Shown here: positions 49,976-59,913 of the stretch, piece by piece
How positions within the stretch are numbered: position 1 is the first letter of the stretch
Layout of the letters: each line of letters begins with the position of its first letter
Assembly: GCF_003026215.1 (NCBI RefSeq)
Contig: NZ_PYOC01000002.1
Location: 558,001-622,000 of the forward strand
Reading direction: 5' to 3'
Origin: Photobacterium indicum
GTDB lineage: Bacteria > Pseudomonadota > Gammaproteobacteria > Enterobacterales > Vibrionaceae
DNA length: 64,000 nt
Program-made: the position numbers and the translations under genes
Notes under the pieces: generated by a model
The model's database searches: none
What the model was told of the DNA's origin: nothing
The model's input: only the letters and a program-made list of their open reading frames with translations

Positions 49976-50530
49976 TTACTTAGTTACACGTTGCTTTACT
50001 TCACCTCGTGTCGAACCAAAACCATAATTCATAAACGAACAGCGAGTACCTATACAGCTATGGTACGCATCGAAATTATCAATGCGTATTTCTTGTTTAA
50101 TCTGCCAGATTTGAGAACCAGAAACCGTCACTACGGGAAATGTATATTCAAATTCCCCAACCTTACCTTTCTCGTTGCCATCTAGCGTACCGACAACCGT
50201 TAATAAACGCCCTTGGGTATATTCTAGTGGTTCAAGAAACCCATCAACATAAGCAACGAATCGACCTTGTGGCTTCTCATCCAATTTTGGACGACCATCA
50301 GAGGTTAAAGGCAAGCTTGCCATTTCAATACGTGTTCGATGCTTTTCATTGGTAATCGAGGCAATAATTCCGCCAAGACGTACCTCTTTATGCTGTACAA
50401 ATGCGGGATCATCAACGATCGTCGCAAAGTCAGTTATTGGGGTTTCAGTCTGAGTTTTCAGGCTATCTGGTATGCTGGCGCAGCCTACCACAAAGAAGAT
50501 AAACAGCCCAAGAAATAGCTTTCTAAACAT
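49976..50530 (-). CDS. Slp/YeaY-family outer-membrane lipoprotein
   Basis: A 184-residue lipoprotein. The ATG at 50530 is set by GGAG about seven bases before it; it gives MFRKLFLGLFIFFVVGC, a lipoprotein signal with the lipidated Cys at 17. An upstream extension of 16 residues is rejected. The mature part is the Slp domain (VRLGGIIASITN, EYTQGRLLTVVGTLDG, YTFPVVTVSGSQIW). E. coli has the paralogs Slp and YeaY; the neighbourhood yoaA-tsaB-yeaY-fadD-rnd is conserved, so this is most likely the YeaY ortholog. Function unknown. Confidence 0.92.
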   Translation of the reverse strand: MFRKLFLGLFIFFVVGCASIPDSLKTQTETPITDFATIVDDPAFVQHKEVRLGGIIASITNEKHRTRIEMASLPLTSDGRPKLDEKPQGRFVAYVDGFLEPLEYTQGRLLTVVGTLDGNEKGKVGEFEYTFPVVTVSGSQIWQIKQEIRIDNFDAYHSCIGTRCSFMNYGFGSTRGEVKQRVTK

Positions 50531-50686
50531 TGGGTTCTCCGTCATAACGTTCAATATACGCTCAACAACTAACAACATCAGTAAACAGAGAGTTTATCGT
50601 AAGTAAAATGATATAAAATCGTCGATAGGTATAAGTAGTAGCATTTTATAGTGAATCGACTTTATATGGACTTTGAGTCTATATAA

Positions 50687-50968
50687 CTACGCATAAAGAT
50701 CGACACCAACGAGATTTGATAATTCATCTCTCTTATTTTGATGCATCACACCGAGGTATGAATCCAGCGCTTCTCGATTTATGCCTTCAGGTTGATCATA
50801 TTGAATATTGGCACGTGCATTAAGAATAACATCAGGGCTTGTAGCTAGCTTTGAAACACCACTAGCAATAACAGCAGATTGTGTATTATTCACCACTGCA
50901 GCAGGCTTTGAAGCCTGAGGTTTTTGTTGTGAATGAATGGAAGGTGGTAAACGAGTAATTGACACCAT
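50687..50968 (-). CDS. Small hypothetical protein (93 residues)
   Basis: I do not recognise this protein. A strong GGAGGCG site just before the ATG supports it. The N-terminal 45 residues are low in complexity, Pro/Ser/Ala/Gln-rich and probably unfolded. The C-terminal half (NIQYDQPEGINREALDSYLGV, then HQNKRDELSNLVGVDLYA) looks like a small conserved helical domain. No signal peptide or membrane segment. It is inserted between tsaB and the Slp-family gene, where E. coli has nothing comparable. Confidence 0.7.
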   Translation of the reverse strand: MVSITRLPPSIHSQQKPQASKPAAVVNNTQSAVIASGVSKLATSPDVILNARANIQYDQPEGINREALDSYLGVMHQNKRDELSNLVGVDLYA

Positions 50969-51090
50969 AATACGCCTCCGATAAACAAAGAAACGAGCGC
51001 TAACATGTATAATTTAACCAGTTGTACTGATTGCTGTTAATGTTCGTTTCTTATTTATTACTTCATATTTCGCCTGCTACTAAAGACGCT

Positions 51091-51801
51091 TTATTCTCGA
51101 CCTGGTAGCTTTTTCCAAGTCACGGTATCACGTACATACACAGGGCTCGCGTTTTCAGCAGAAACCGCTTCACCTCGTGCTAATGCATATTGAGCAAGCA
51201 CAACCATATCTTGTGAGTCAGGATAAAGAATCTCGCCCTTTTGAGCATTAATATTCAGCTGGCTACGTAATTCAGCATAGCTTTCCCAACCTGTACCTGC
51301 CGTTAACCAGATACCGGAATCGGTTTGGTTTGCATTCTGTTCTTGTACTAGAGCATCAGGAGCAAGAACTCGCTCTTTACCCTGTAGTAACCAATCACCG
51401 TCGATTTGACGTCGGTATTGTCCCCAGTAAATCTCACCCATGCGAGCATCGATAGCCGTTAACACTTGCTCTGATTGATGTGTACGGTACGTGCCTTGTG
51501 CCATTGTCATCAATGTTGAAATACCCACCATAGGTAAATCAGCACCAAATGCTAAACCTTGAGCAATACCAATACCAATACGAACGCCAGTGAAACTTCC
51601 TGGGCCTCGACCAAAGGCTAACGCATCAAGTTGAGTCAACTTCACGCCACCTTCAGCCAGAACAGTATCGACCATAGGTAATATTTTAGTTGTATGTTCA
51701 CGTGGTGCATATTCACAACGTGAGATAATTTCATCACCCATCATAAGGGCTACAGAACAGTTTTCAGTTGATGTATCAACTGCAAGTATTTTGGTGCTCA
51801 T
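51091..51801 (-). CDS. tsaB: TsaB, tRNA t6A-synthesis partner
   Basis: Non-catalytic partner of TsaD in the threonylcarbamoyl-adenosine (t6A37) modification of ANN-decoding tRNAs. It has 236 residues (E. coli 231). The ASKHA-type N-terminus [17 protein letters not shown] and [21 protein letters not shown] are hallmarks, as is the segment [12 protein letters not shown]. It lacks the metal-binding histidines of TsaD, as expected. GAGG precedes the ATG. It lies 15 bases after yoaA and is probably co-transcribed with it. Confidence 0.97.
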   Translation of the reverse strand: MSTKILAVDTSTENCSVALMMGDEIISRCEYAPREHTTKILPMVDTVLAEGGVKLTQLDALAFGRGPGSFTGVRIGIGIAQGLAFGADLPMVGISTLMTMAQGTYRTHQSEQVLTAIDARMGEIYWGQYRRQIDGDWLLQGKERVLAPDALVQEQNANQTDSGIWLTAGTGWESYAELRSQLNINAQKGEILYPDSQDMVVLAQYALARGEAVSAENASPVYVRDTVTWKKLPGRE

Positions 51802-51816
51802 TCAAGCCTCTGAATG

Positions 51817-53760
51817 CTAGTGGTCATCAGTTACCGACGTATCAACACCGTTAACTTCCGACAGAAACTGCCCAACACGACTGATATCACGCGTACGTGG
51901 TATCTGTGGTAGGCTTCTTAAAAAGACAGCGCCATAAGGACGCGTGACCAAGCGATTATCACAAATAACGAGCACACCTTTATCCTGCTTATCGCGGATC
52001 AAACGACCCACACCCTGCTTTAGGGTAATAACAGCATCAGGTACTTGCACTTGTGAAAAAGGATCACCACCACGTAAGCGGCAATCTTCAATACGTGCTT
52101 TTAGCAACGGATCATCCGGTGCAGTAAAAGGCAATTTATCGATAATAACACAGCTAAGCGCCTGCCCTCTAACATCAATACCTTCCCAAAAGGCACCTGT
52201 CGCCACTAAAAGTGCATTACCCCGTTCTAAATATTCAGCTAAAAGCTTTTGCTTCGTTGTCTCCCCCTGTACTAAAACAGGTAAATCTAACTTCGCACGA
52301 AAGCCTTCTGCTAAGTCTCGCACCATTTGATGAGAGGTACATAAAAAGAAACAACGCCCATTATTGGCTTCAATCAGTGGCGTAAGCATCTCCACCAGCC
52401 TATCTGCGGTGCCAAAGCTATTTGGTTCGGGTAAGAACCGGGGCACACACAACAACGCTTGTTGTTGATAATCAAACGGGCTTTCTAACGAGAACTGCTG
52501 TTTAGGTTCAAGCCCTAAGCGATGGCTAAAATGACTGAAGTCATCATCGACAGCAAGAGTGGCCGATGTAAAGATCCACGCTCCTTCTTGAAGAGCCATT
52601 TGTTCTCTGAATTTTTCAGCTACTGATAACGGGGTAATGTGTAAAGAAAAATGACGCGGAGTACATTCAAACCAATAAGAATAGCCCGTAATAGAGGTAT
52701 CACATAGACGATTCAGGCGTGCTTTTAATAATGTGGCACGTTCAAATGCAGCGTCTAACAGTTGGCTTCGCCCTAGGGCTAATTTTAAGACATCGTAAGT
52801 GAGATCTAACGCATCGTTTAGACGAGTTAATTCACGTTGTACTGCAGGGGCTTTCATTGCATCACGCCAGTTTCCTCGAAAACCGGGTTCACCTAACACA
52901 ATCCGTAAATCAAAAGCAGCTTGCGTTAATCTATCAGCCGTTTTTTGTAGCTGCCGCATATCTTTTGCTTCAGTACGGTAAGCAATTTCTACGTCTTTGG
53001 CTAATTCTTGAAGTTGGCGACTCGATAAGCTCTGACCAAAATATTGGCTCGCGATATCAGGCATTTGATGGGCTTCATCGAAAATAAATACTTCAGCCTC
53101 GGGAATTAACTCACCAAAACCGGTTTCTTTTATCGCGAGATCGGCCAAAAATAAATGATGGTTTACCACCACCACATCAGATTCCATCGCCTTACGACGA
53201 GCTCGCACAACAAAACAATCATCAAAAGACGGACAATCACGTCCCAAACAATTGTCGTTGGTAGAGGTGATCATAGGAATAACAGGGCTATCTTCTGCCA
53301 CACTATCACACTCCCCCAAATCACCACTTTTTGTCGCAGAAGACCAGCTACGCACTTTGACTAATTGGCTAAGCAGCGTGGGATCGGCATGTACCCCATG
53401 ACTTTCTGTCATTTGACGACTGAGACGATCTAAACATAAATAGTTCGAACGCCCTTTGAGCAACGACACTCGCCCCGTAAAGCCTAATGAACGCATCATT
53501 AAAGGTAAATCACGGTGAAATAATTGCTCTTGTAAATTTTTCGAGCCTGTACTGATAATCGTTTTTTTGCCACGCGCTAAAGCAGGAACAAGATAAGCAA
53601 ATGTTTTTCCCGTCCCCGTACCTGCTTCTACTACTAACTGTGTTTTATTACAGATAGCATCATCTACAGCTTGTGCCATATCAATCTGAGGTTGTCGTGC
53701 CTGAAAGCCCGGAATTGCTTTATCTAGAGCGCCTTTAGCGGCAAAAAATGACTTTATCAT
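51817..53760 (-). CDS. yoaA: YoaA, XPD/DinG-type DNA helicase
   Basis: Iron-sulfur superfamily 2 DNA helicase related to DinG and XPD; E. coli YoaA works with the DNA polymerase III chi subunit in tolerance of replication damage. It has 647 residues (E. coli 636). Walker A AGTGTGKT is at residues 46-53. The Fe-S cysteines lie in NYLCLDRL and CLGRDCPSFDDCF, and the DEAH box is in VFIFDEAHQMPD. The C-terminal helicase motifs GAFWEGIDVRG and QGVGRLIR are present. No normal Shine-Dalgarno is seen; a LexA-like sequence abuts the start. Confidence 0.95.
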   Translation of the reverse strand: MIKSFFAAKGALDKAIPGFQARQPQIDMAQAVDDAICNKTQLVVEAGTGTGKTFAYLVPALARGKKTIISTGSKNLQEQLFHRDLPLMMRSLGFTGRVSLLKGRSNYLCLDRLSRQMTESHGVHADPTLLSQLVKVRSWSSATKSGDLGECDSVAEDSPVIPMITSTNDNCLGRDCPSFDDCFVVRARRKAMESDVVVVNHHLFLADLAIKETGFGELIPEAEVFIFDEAHQMPDIASQYFGQSLSSRQLQELAKDVEIAYRTEAKDMRQLQKTADRLTQAAFDLRIVLGEPGFRGNWRDAMKAPAVQRELTRLNDALDLTYDVLKLALGRSQLLDAAFERATLLKARLNRLCDTSITGYSYWFECTPRHFSLHITPLSVAEKFREQMALQEGAWIFTSATLAVDDDFSHFSHRLGLEPKQQFSLESPFDYQQQALLCVPRFLPEPNSFGTADRLVEMLTPLIEANNGRCFFLCTSHQMVRDLAEGFRAKLDLPVLVQGETTKQKLLAEYLERGNALLVATGAFWEGIDVRGQALSCVIIDKLPFTAPDDPLLKARIEDCRLRGGDPFSQVQVPDAVITLKQGVGRLIRDKQDKGVLVICDNRLVTRPYGAVFLRSLPQIPRTRDISRVGQFLSEVNGVDTSVTDDH

Positions 53761-53780
53761 TCATGGTTATCTATACAGTA
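53761..53780 (-). promoter_or_regulatory. LexA-like half-conserved box at the yoaA start
   Basis: On the minus strand TACTGTATAGATAACCATGA matches about 15 of 20 bases of the LexA consensus, with a perfect left half and a poor right half. It touches the yoaA start codon, an odd place for an operator. Confidence 0.3.
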
Positions 53781-53994
53781 TAAGATTGAGCATTATGCCA
53801 ACTTTGTTAATCTGCGACCATGATTAATTAAAACAAGTATTCGTTGTTGTCAGTGCAATGCCATAAGGAATATAGAAATCAAATGCATATCTAGGCTATT
53901 CAGTAGCGTGATAATTCAATTATCTTTTGACCCTGTTATAAATACACGGTACATAGAAGGGAGTGTAATTTAAAAATACCGTTCAAGGATGACC

Positions 53995-54828
53995 ATGGAA
54001 AAGAAAACGCTCCTCACCGATAGCCCCGATGCAATAGGTCTTATCTCAAAAATCACGAACATCTGTTATAAGCATCAACTCAACATTGTGCACAACAATG
54101 AGTTTGTCGATAACACCAACAAGCAGTTCTTCATGCGTACCGAATTAGAAGGGTATTTTAACGATAAAACCTTCTTAGCCGATCTGGATCATGCACTTCC
54201 AACAGGTAGTCACCGCCGCTTAATCAGTTCAGAGCGTAAACGTATTGTTATTATGGTGACGAAAGAAGCACATTGTATTGGTGATATTCTGGTAAAAGCG
54301 TACGACGGTACGCTTGATGTCGACATCGCCGCTGTTGTGGGTAATTACGATACATTAGGTAAATTAACAGAAAAGTTTGATATCCCCTTCCACCATGTGA
54401 GCCATGAAGGACTTACCCGTGAAGAGCATGAAGATGAAATGCTCGCATGCATTAAGCAATATGAACCGAATTATGTCGTACTCGCCAAATACATGCGCAT
54501 ACTTACGCCAGAGTTTGTAGCCGCACTCCCGCACCAAATCATTAATATTCACCATAGCTTTTTGCCAGCATTTATTGGTGCAAAACCTTACTTACAAGCT
54601 TTTGAGCGAGGTGTGAAAATCATTGGCGCAACAGCCCACTTTGTAACGAATGACCTAGATGAAGGCCCGATTATTACGCAGAACGTAATCCCAGTTGATC
54701 ATAATTTCAGTGCCAAAGACATGGCACGATCAGGGCGCGATGTTGAAAAATCAGTACTCAGTAAAGCACTAGGGCTCGTTGTTGATGATCGTGTGTTTGT
54801 GCATGGTAATAGGACGATCATTCTTTAG
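53995..54828 (+). CDS. purU: PurU, formyltetrahydrofolate deformylase
   Basis: Hydrolyses 10-formyl-THF to formate and THF, supplying formate to PurT and balancing one-carbon pools. It has 277 residues (E. coli 280). An N-terminal ACT domain (about 1-80, ITNICYKHQLNIVHNNEFVD) is followed by the formyltransferase-like domain with catalytic Asn and His in INIHHSFLPAFIGAKPY and the Asp in DLDEGPII. ATG 53995 is preferred because AAGGA is five bases before it; an ATG six bases earlier overlaps that site. Confidence 0.96.
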   Translation: MEKKTLLTDSPDAIGLISKITNICYKHQLNIVHNNEFVDNTNKQFFMRTELEGYFNDKTFLADLDHALPTGSHRRLISSERKRIVIMVTKEAHCIGDILVKAYDGTLDVDIAAVVGNYDTLGKLTEKFDIPFHHVSHEGLTREEHEDEMLACIKQYEPNYVVLAKYMRILTPEFVAALPHQIINIHHSFLPAFIGAKPYLQAFERGVKIIGATAHFVTNDLDEGPIITQNVIPVDHNFSAKDMARSGRDVEKSVLSKALGLVVDDRVFVHGNRTIIL

Positions 54829-54854
54829 TAAGCTAAGATAATTATCACAGAATC

Positions 54855-54900
54855 AATAACGAGTTGAGAGCCACTAATGCCTACAACTCGTTATTTAATT
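54855..54900. terminator. Convergent terminator, purU / yecM
   Basis: AATAACGAGTTG and CAACTCGTTATT are perfect 12-base arms with a 17-base loop, followed by TAATT. T-tracts are weak, so efficiency is uncertain. Confidence 0.6.
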
Positions 54901-54926
54901 CTGCCTTCTGTCTGCCTATTCGCTAT

Positions 54927-55517
54927 TTAAGCATGTTCGCTGTCAATCACCGCTTTTAGCGAACACGGATGTAACTTAATACATACACCGTTTTTCTTAA
55001 ACGCATAGGTGGGATTCGGCAAACGCTCTTTTTCGCCAGAAGGTGAACTTGCTTTCAGCTTGATGCCCTTTTCAGAAAGTCGAGGCCATTCTCGTTCAAG
55101 TTGGGGAAATGCCAACTCTAATACGTCTTTGAGTTCATCAGTGTTCTTCGCCTTACCTGGGATCACAAACTCCACATGCTCCCACCCCTCTTGTGGATAG
55201 GCCTTATCACTTGGGTACGGTAACTCTAGACATTCTATCGACCAAGAACCGACATTTAATGGCTGGTGAAAACCAATCACAATGATGGGGCGACCATTAA
55301 TCATATTGTTTGACCACTCATCACCATACGCTAGCCATGCTTGATGAAGTGCCTTCGCGATATCCAAATCATTAACACGCAATGCGATATGATCCGCTTG
55401 GTATTGATCTAAAGGTAACCCAAGTTCATTTGCCAATGCCGTAATACGATCTAAAAAAGCGGGTAAATTGGCCAACATTTGCTCAGGATGTAGGCCGATG
55501 TCAGTTAACTTCTGCAT
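54927..55517 (-). CDS. yecM: YecM-family protein
   Basis: A 196-residue protein of the YecM family, which has the vicinal-oxygen-chelate fold and is of unknown function. Recognisable parts are DHIALRVNDLDIAKAL (metal-side His), GRPIIVIGFHQPL, SIECLELPYPSDKAYPQEGW and HVEFVIPG. GGAG precedes the ATG. It is divergent from argS, which is also its neighbour in E. coli. Confidence 0.92.
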   Translation of the reverse strand: MQKLTDIGLHPEQMLANLPAFLDRITALANELGLPLDQYQADHIALRVNDLDIAKALHQAWLAYGDEWSNNMINGRPIIVIGFHQPLNVGSWSIECLELPYPSDKAYPQEGWEHVEFVIPGKAKNTDELKDVLELAFPQLEREWPRLSEKGIKLKASSPSGEKERLPNPTYAFKKNGVCIKLHPCSLKAVIDSEHA

Positions 55518-55945
55518 GTTTTTTCTCCAGTAATTATTAAGTCAGCCAATGAACGCATAATTATCCACAGTTTTGCCATAAGAGGAACCCTCAAGCACCA
55601 TACGACAGACCTTGCTGCATCTGATTCGTGCATAATTTTCATCCGTTACCCACTCCTCAAAAAAAAACGCAAACAATACCTTTTTCAGGTTGCCAAAACA
55701 CCTTAATATGTGGGTATTATTAGGGCTATACATATTAATGTATTCAAGATGCTATCTCTTAGTCCAGAGGATGTTCCGTCAAAAATACTCACGTAACGTA
55801 TATTTGCATTAATTTATTCGAATTTTTGTAGCCCATTTTCGTGATTATTTTTGACGGTTTTGCGTATTGCAACTCTTGAGTACCGTAACGTTTTCATCTC
55901 GCTAATCAATACATTAGCGTTACAAACGATTTAAAGGATCTGCGT
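55518..55945. other. Divergent gap yecM / argS
   Basis: No gene is credible; a 63-codon minus-strand frame near 55542-55733 lacks a start site and family resemblance. A perfect DnaA box TTATCCACA is at 55561-55569. A poly-A run lies near 55659-55667. The argS side ends with AAGGA before its GTG. Confidence 0.4.
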
Positions 55946-57676
55946 GTGAACATTCAAGCACTAATTAACGATAAAGTCTCTCAGGCACTAGAAGCCGCTG
56001 GCGCACCAGCAGGTAGCCCAGCAGCAGTTCGCCAATCTGCAAAAATTCAGTTTGGTGATTACCAAGCAAACGGTGTAATGGGTGTTGCTAAAAAGTTAGG
56101 CACTAACCCTCGCGAATTCGCTCAAAAAGTTATCGATGTGCTAGATCTTGACGGTATCGCTGAAAAAGTGGAAATCGCAGGCCCTGGCTTCATTAATATC
56201 TTCCTAGATAAATCTTGGCTTGCAGCGCGTGGCGAAGAAGCACTAAACGATGACCGCATTGGTGTTACCGCTGAGAAGCAACAGAATATTGTTGTCGATT
56301 ACTCTGCACCAAACGTTGCAAAAGAAATGCACGTTGGCCACCTACGTTCAACCATCATTGGTGATGCAGTAGTACGTACCCTTGAATTTTTAGGTCACAA
56401 CGTTATTCGTGCTAACCACATTGGTGACTGGGGTACGCAGTTTGGTATGCTTATCGCAAACCTAGAACGCGTTCAAAATGAAACTGGCGAAGTTTCTATG
56501 GAACTTTCCGACCTTGAAGGCTTCTACCGCGAATCTAAAAAGCTATACGACGAAGATGAAGAATTTGCAGTTCGCGCTCGTGGTTTCGTTGTTAAGCTAC
56601 AAAGCGGCGACGAATACTGTGCAGAAATGTGGAAAAAGCTTGTTGACGTTACTATGGTGCAAAACCAACTTAACTATGACCGCCTAAACGTATCACTAAC
56701 ACGTGATAATGTAATGGGTGAATCAATGTACAACAGTATGCTTCCAGGAATTGTTGCTGATCTTAATGAAAAAGGTCTGGCTGTTGAAAGTGACGGCGCA
56801 CAAGTTGTATATCTTGATGAATACAAAAATAAAGATGGTGACCCAATGGGCGTTATCATCCAAAAACGTGACGGCGGTTTCTTATATACAACAACAGATA
56901 TCGCATGTGCTAAATACCGTTTCGAGCAATTAAATGCCGATCGTATACTTTACTTCATCGACTCACGTCAGCATCAACACCTAATGCAAGCTTGGTCTAT
57001 TGTGCGTAAAGCAGGTTACGTACCAGAAGAAGTCACACTTGAGCACCACGCATTCGGCATGATGCTAGGTAAAGATGGACGCCCTTTCAAAACACGTGCA
57101 GGTGGTACTGTTCGTCTAGCTGATCTTCTTGATGAATCAGAAGTACGTGCTGCGAAACTTATCGAAGCGAAAAACCCAGATCTAGATGCAGCTGAGAAAG
57201 ACAAAATTGCTAAAACAGTAGCAATGGCTGCGGTTAAATATGCCGATCTTTCTAAGCACCGTACAACAGATTACATCTTCGATTGGGACAACATGTTGGC
57301 ATTCGAAGGTAACACGGCACCGTACATGCAATACGCATATACACGTGTAGCTTCTATCTTTAAGCGTGCAGACGTAAACCTAGCAGATCTGACTCATCCT
57401 ATTGTGATCAACGATGAGAAAGAGCAAGCACTTCTATCAACTCTTCTTCAGTTTGAAGAAGCAGTTCTGAATGTTTCTCGTGAAGGTCAGCCACACCTTA
57501 TGTGTACTTACCTATTCGAACTTGCAGGTAAATTCTCAAGCTTCTATGAAGCTTGCCCAATTTTGAATGCTGAAGAAACTGTGAAGCAGAGCCGCCTGAA
57601 GCTTGCTCTACTAACGGCTAAAACAATTAAACAAGGTTTAGACCTACTAGGCATCGAAACCCTTGAACGTATGTAA
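55946..57676 (+). CDS. argS: Arginyl-tRNA synthetase (GTG start)
   Basis: Class I synthetase charging tRNA-Arg. It has 576 residues (E. coli 577, also from GTG). The N-terminal tRNA D-loop domain (about 1-110) begins [19 protein letters not shown]. The HIGH variant is [13 protein letters not shown], and the diverged KMSKS region is [17 protein letters not shown]. The DALR anticodon domain ends in [14 protein letters not shown] precedes the GTG. A terminator follows. Confidence 0.98.
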   Translation: MNIQALINDKVSQALEAAGAPAGSPAAVRQSAKIQFGDYQANGVMGVAKKLGTNPREFAQKVIDVLDLDGIAEKVEIAGPGFINIFLDKSWLAARGEEALNDDRIGVTAEKQQNIVVDYSAPNVAKEMHVGHLRSTIIGDAVVRTLEFLGHNVIRANHIGDWGTQFGMLIANLERVQNETGEVSMELSDLEGFYRESKKLYDEDEEFAVRARGFVVKLQSGDEYCAEMWKKLVDVTMVQNQLNYDRLNVSLTRDNVMGESMYNSMLPGIVADLNEKGLAVESDGAQVVYLDEYKNKDGDPMGVIIQKRDGGFLYTTTDIACAKYRFEQLNADRILYFIDSRQHQHLMQAWSIVRKAGYVPEEVTLEHHAFGMMLGKDGRPFKTRAGGTVRLADLLDESEVRAAKLIEAKNPDLDAAEKDKIAKTVAMAAVKYADLSKHRTTDYIFDWDNMLAFEGNTAPYMQYAYTRVASIFKRADVNLADLTHPIVINDEKEQALLSTLLQFEEAVLNVSREGQPHLMCTYLFELAGKFSSFYEACPILNAEETVKQSRLKLALLTAKTIKQGLDLLGIETLERM

Positions 57677-57726
57677 TAAATTTTGAGCTCTGGCTGATAA
57701 TTTAAACAATACAAACTAAAAAAATT

Positions 57727-57760
57727 AAGCCTTCTAGGGTATCCTTAGAAGGCTTTTTTA
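57727..57760 (+). terminator. Terminator of argS
   Basis: AAGCCTTCT and AGAAGGCTT pair around AGGGTATCCTT, followed by TTTTTA. Confidence 0.87.
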
Positions 57761-57895
57761 TTATATATTCACGAGACAACTCAATTAGACCATCATAAAC
57801 ATACCTTTAAGAGCACCTTGGTATTATTTTTGAGCATTAATATTTATCTTGATTGGCACAATATCAAGTTTTGCGTTTAGACATGGAATTAGGTT

Positions 57896-58915
57896 ATGAG
57901 TACAGATAGCTTTGTGGAATCAACTGAAACGTTAAAAAAAACCGTTCCTCTTATGATGAAACACAAAGTCCCAATAACCCCGACTAACTACGCTCTTTGG
58001 TATACGTATACAAAGCAACAAACCCCTGAACTCAACCTAGCGATTGATCAAGGCATTGCTGAACTCGGGTTATGTACGCCTACATTGTGTGAATCGTTAT
58101 ATCAAGAACACTTAGCCAATCAAACTGAGCAAGATGTACGACAAGTGAAGCAGAGCCTAACGGCTATGGTACAAGAGCTCTCACACACAATGATGGATGC
58201 GCTATCTGATACCGAAACATTCCAAGGTGTATTAACAAAGAGTTTTGATAAGCTCGAAACCGCAGAACAAAATGGTTTGTCGCTTGACGATACAATGAAG
58301 CTTGTTAGAGATCTCATTCGAGAGTCTCGTCAAATTCAAGCCTCAACGGGTACATTTAAAGGTCAACTCAACAGCGCAAAAGATGAAATAACCGCATTAC
58401 GTGAAGCTCTTGCTGAAAGCCAAAAAGAAGCCAATGAAGATGCGCTTACCGGTATTTTAAATCGCCGCGCTTTTGACCGAGATTTCCAACATTACATCGA
58501 AAGCAACACCCCGCTCAGTTTTATTCTATTAGATATTGATAAATTTAAAGATTTCAATGATAAATTTGGACACTTGATGGGCGATCAAGTACTGAAAACC
58601 ATCGCACGTCGCTTAAAAGAAAACTGTCGCGATTATGCTCAAGCTTATCGTTTTGGTGGTGAGGAATTTGCTATTATTCTTCCTCATAAAATGAAGGCAT
58701 CAGCACGTCAACAGGCTGAAACATTCAGACGAGCATTTGAACGAATTTCTGTGATTGATAAAAAAACAGGTCAGCGTGTTAACTCAATAACCGCATCCTT
58801 TGGTGTTGCAGAGAAGCAGCCAAATGAGTCAGGTGAATGTTTAATTAACCGTGCTGATACCTTTATGAATCAGGCTAAACAATTGGGCAGAAACCGCGTA
58901 TTACCTTTAAATTAA
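57896..58915 (+). CDS. GGDEF diguanylate cyclase
   Basis: A 339-residue cytoplasmic protein that should make c-di-GMP from two GTP. The N-terminal half (to about 175) is helical with a coiled coil (FKGQLNSAKDEITALREALAE) and no known sensor domain. The GGDEF domain has DALTGILNRRAF, metal Asp213 in LLDIDKFKDFND, and the active site GGEEF at 254-258. In the usual inhibitory-site position the Arg is there (R245) but the Asp is Ala, so product inhibition through a primary I-site is probably lost. No membrane segment is seen. The ATG has a weak site. Confidence 0.93.
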   Translation: MSTDSFVESTETLKKTVPLMMKHKVPITPTNYALWYTYTKQQTPELNLAIDQGIAELGLCTPTLCESLYQEHLANQTEQDVRQVKQSLTAMVQELSHTMMDALSDTETFQGVLTKSFDKLETAEQNGLSLDDTMKLVRDLIRESRQIQASTGTFKGQLNSAKDEITALREALAESQKEANEDALTGILNRRAFDRDFQHYIESNTPLSFILLDIDKFKDFNDKFGHLMGDQVLKTIARRLKENCRDYAQAYRFGGEEFAIILPHKMKASARQQAETFRRAFERISVIDKKTGQRVNSITASFGVAEKQPNESGECLINRADTFMNQAKQLGRNRVLPLN

Positions 58916-58961
58916 CAATAGCGTTGAACTAACAAAAGCACTCAACGACATATGTCGTATG

Positions 58962-59006
58962 AAAAAGGTCATCCTAATGTTTGAAACAAAAGAATGACCT
59001 TTTCCC
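58962..59006 (+). terminator. Terminator of the diguanylate cyclase gene
   Basis: AAAAGGTCAT (58963-58972) pairs with ATGACCTTTT (58994-59003), with a 21-base loop. Confidence 0.65.
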
Positions 59007-59086
59007 TCACAAAGCCGATATAAAGTAAATCACGTACACTTAATATCAAGTGCTCTTAATATCAGGAGCTCTTACCGCTCATCACT

Positions 59087-59692
59087 TTATTGCCCAAAAC
59101 GCTGCCCGCCACCATTTAACCAATGCATTTCTTCAGGGGTTGATAGCCGCCCATGAACAGCATTACGATGCGGGAAGCGACCAAATAACTTAATGACATC
59201 GTGATGGCTGATCGCGTACTGATAAAAGCCGTCAAAGATAACCGCGTTTTCTGGTAGCACTGTCTGTCGCAAGCGATCAAAGCGAAATACGCACTCTTCC
59301 TGATCTTCCTGTGTTTCAGAATGTTCTAACGGCAGATAGAAAAAAACTCGTTCAATTGGCGTTAATTCTTCATCTTGATTTTTTGCTAACCCCCGCTTAC
59401 AAATAGCCAGAGCCAATGAATCGTAGCGAAACGCCGCACTTAATCCACGGTAAATATTTCGAGTAAACTGATCGAGTAAGATGATAAGTGCTAACGCACC
59501 TTTGGGGGTTTCAGCCCACTTGCCCAACTCACCTCGCCCTGCGCGGCTCATCAGATCTCTATACTGCTCTGTGATTAATGTATCGGTCTCTTTATCACCT
59601 TTAAACCACAAGGCGTTCTTATCATTTTTAGGGACTTCACCATCCAACTCACCAAACCAAAAGTCCAACACTTGCTGATATTCATAAACCAT
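59087..59692 (-). CDS. DUF924-family protein
   Basis: A 201-residue protein of the DUF924 family, all-helical and TPR-like by fold, function unknown. The ATG at 59692 (MVYEYQQVLDFWFGELDGEV) is chosen because GGAG is six bases before it and the family begins VLxFWFG; a GTG four codons upstream also opens the frame. Conserved strings are LALIILLDQFTRNIYRG, FFYLPLEHSE, and FGRFPHRNAVHGR. It stands alone on the minus strand. Confidence 0.9.
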   Translation of the reverse strand: MVYEYQQVLDFWFGELDGEVPKNDKNALWFKGDKETDTLITEQYRDLMSRAGRGELGKWAETPKGALALIILLDQFTRNIYRGLSAAFRYDSLALAICKRGLAKNQDEELTPIERVFFYLPLEHSETQEDQEECVFRFDRLRQTVLPENAVIFDGFYQYAISHHDVIKLFGRFPHRNAVHGRLSTPEEMHWLNGGGQRFGQ

Positions 59693-59913
59693 TTTCATCT
59701 CCACTCAAGCAACAAAGACTTGTTTAACAAGTTAACAAGCTAACCACTCATAGACACTGATTACTCAACAACGCTTATACCTGAATAAATACACCGACAG
59801 TAAGCAGAGTGTCTTTACTTCAAAGATAATGTCAGAATACCTATGTACCTATTTATAGAAATCGACAATGTTTTAGCTTGTGAGCAACACTGTACTCTTA
59901 AGGAATATTTACA

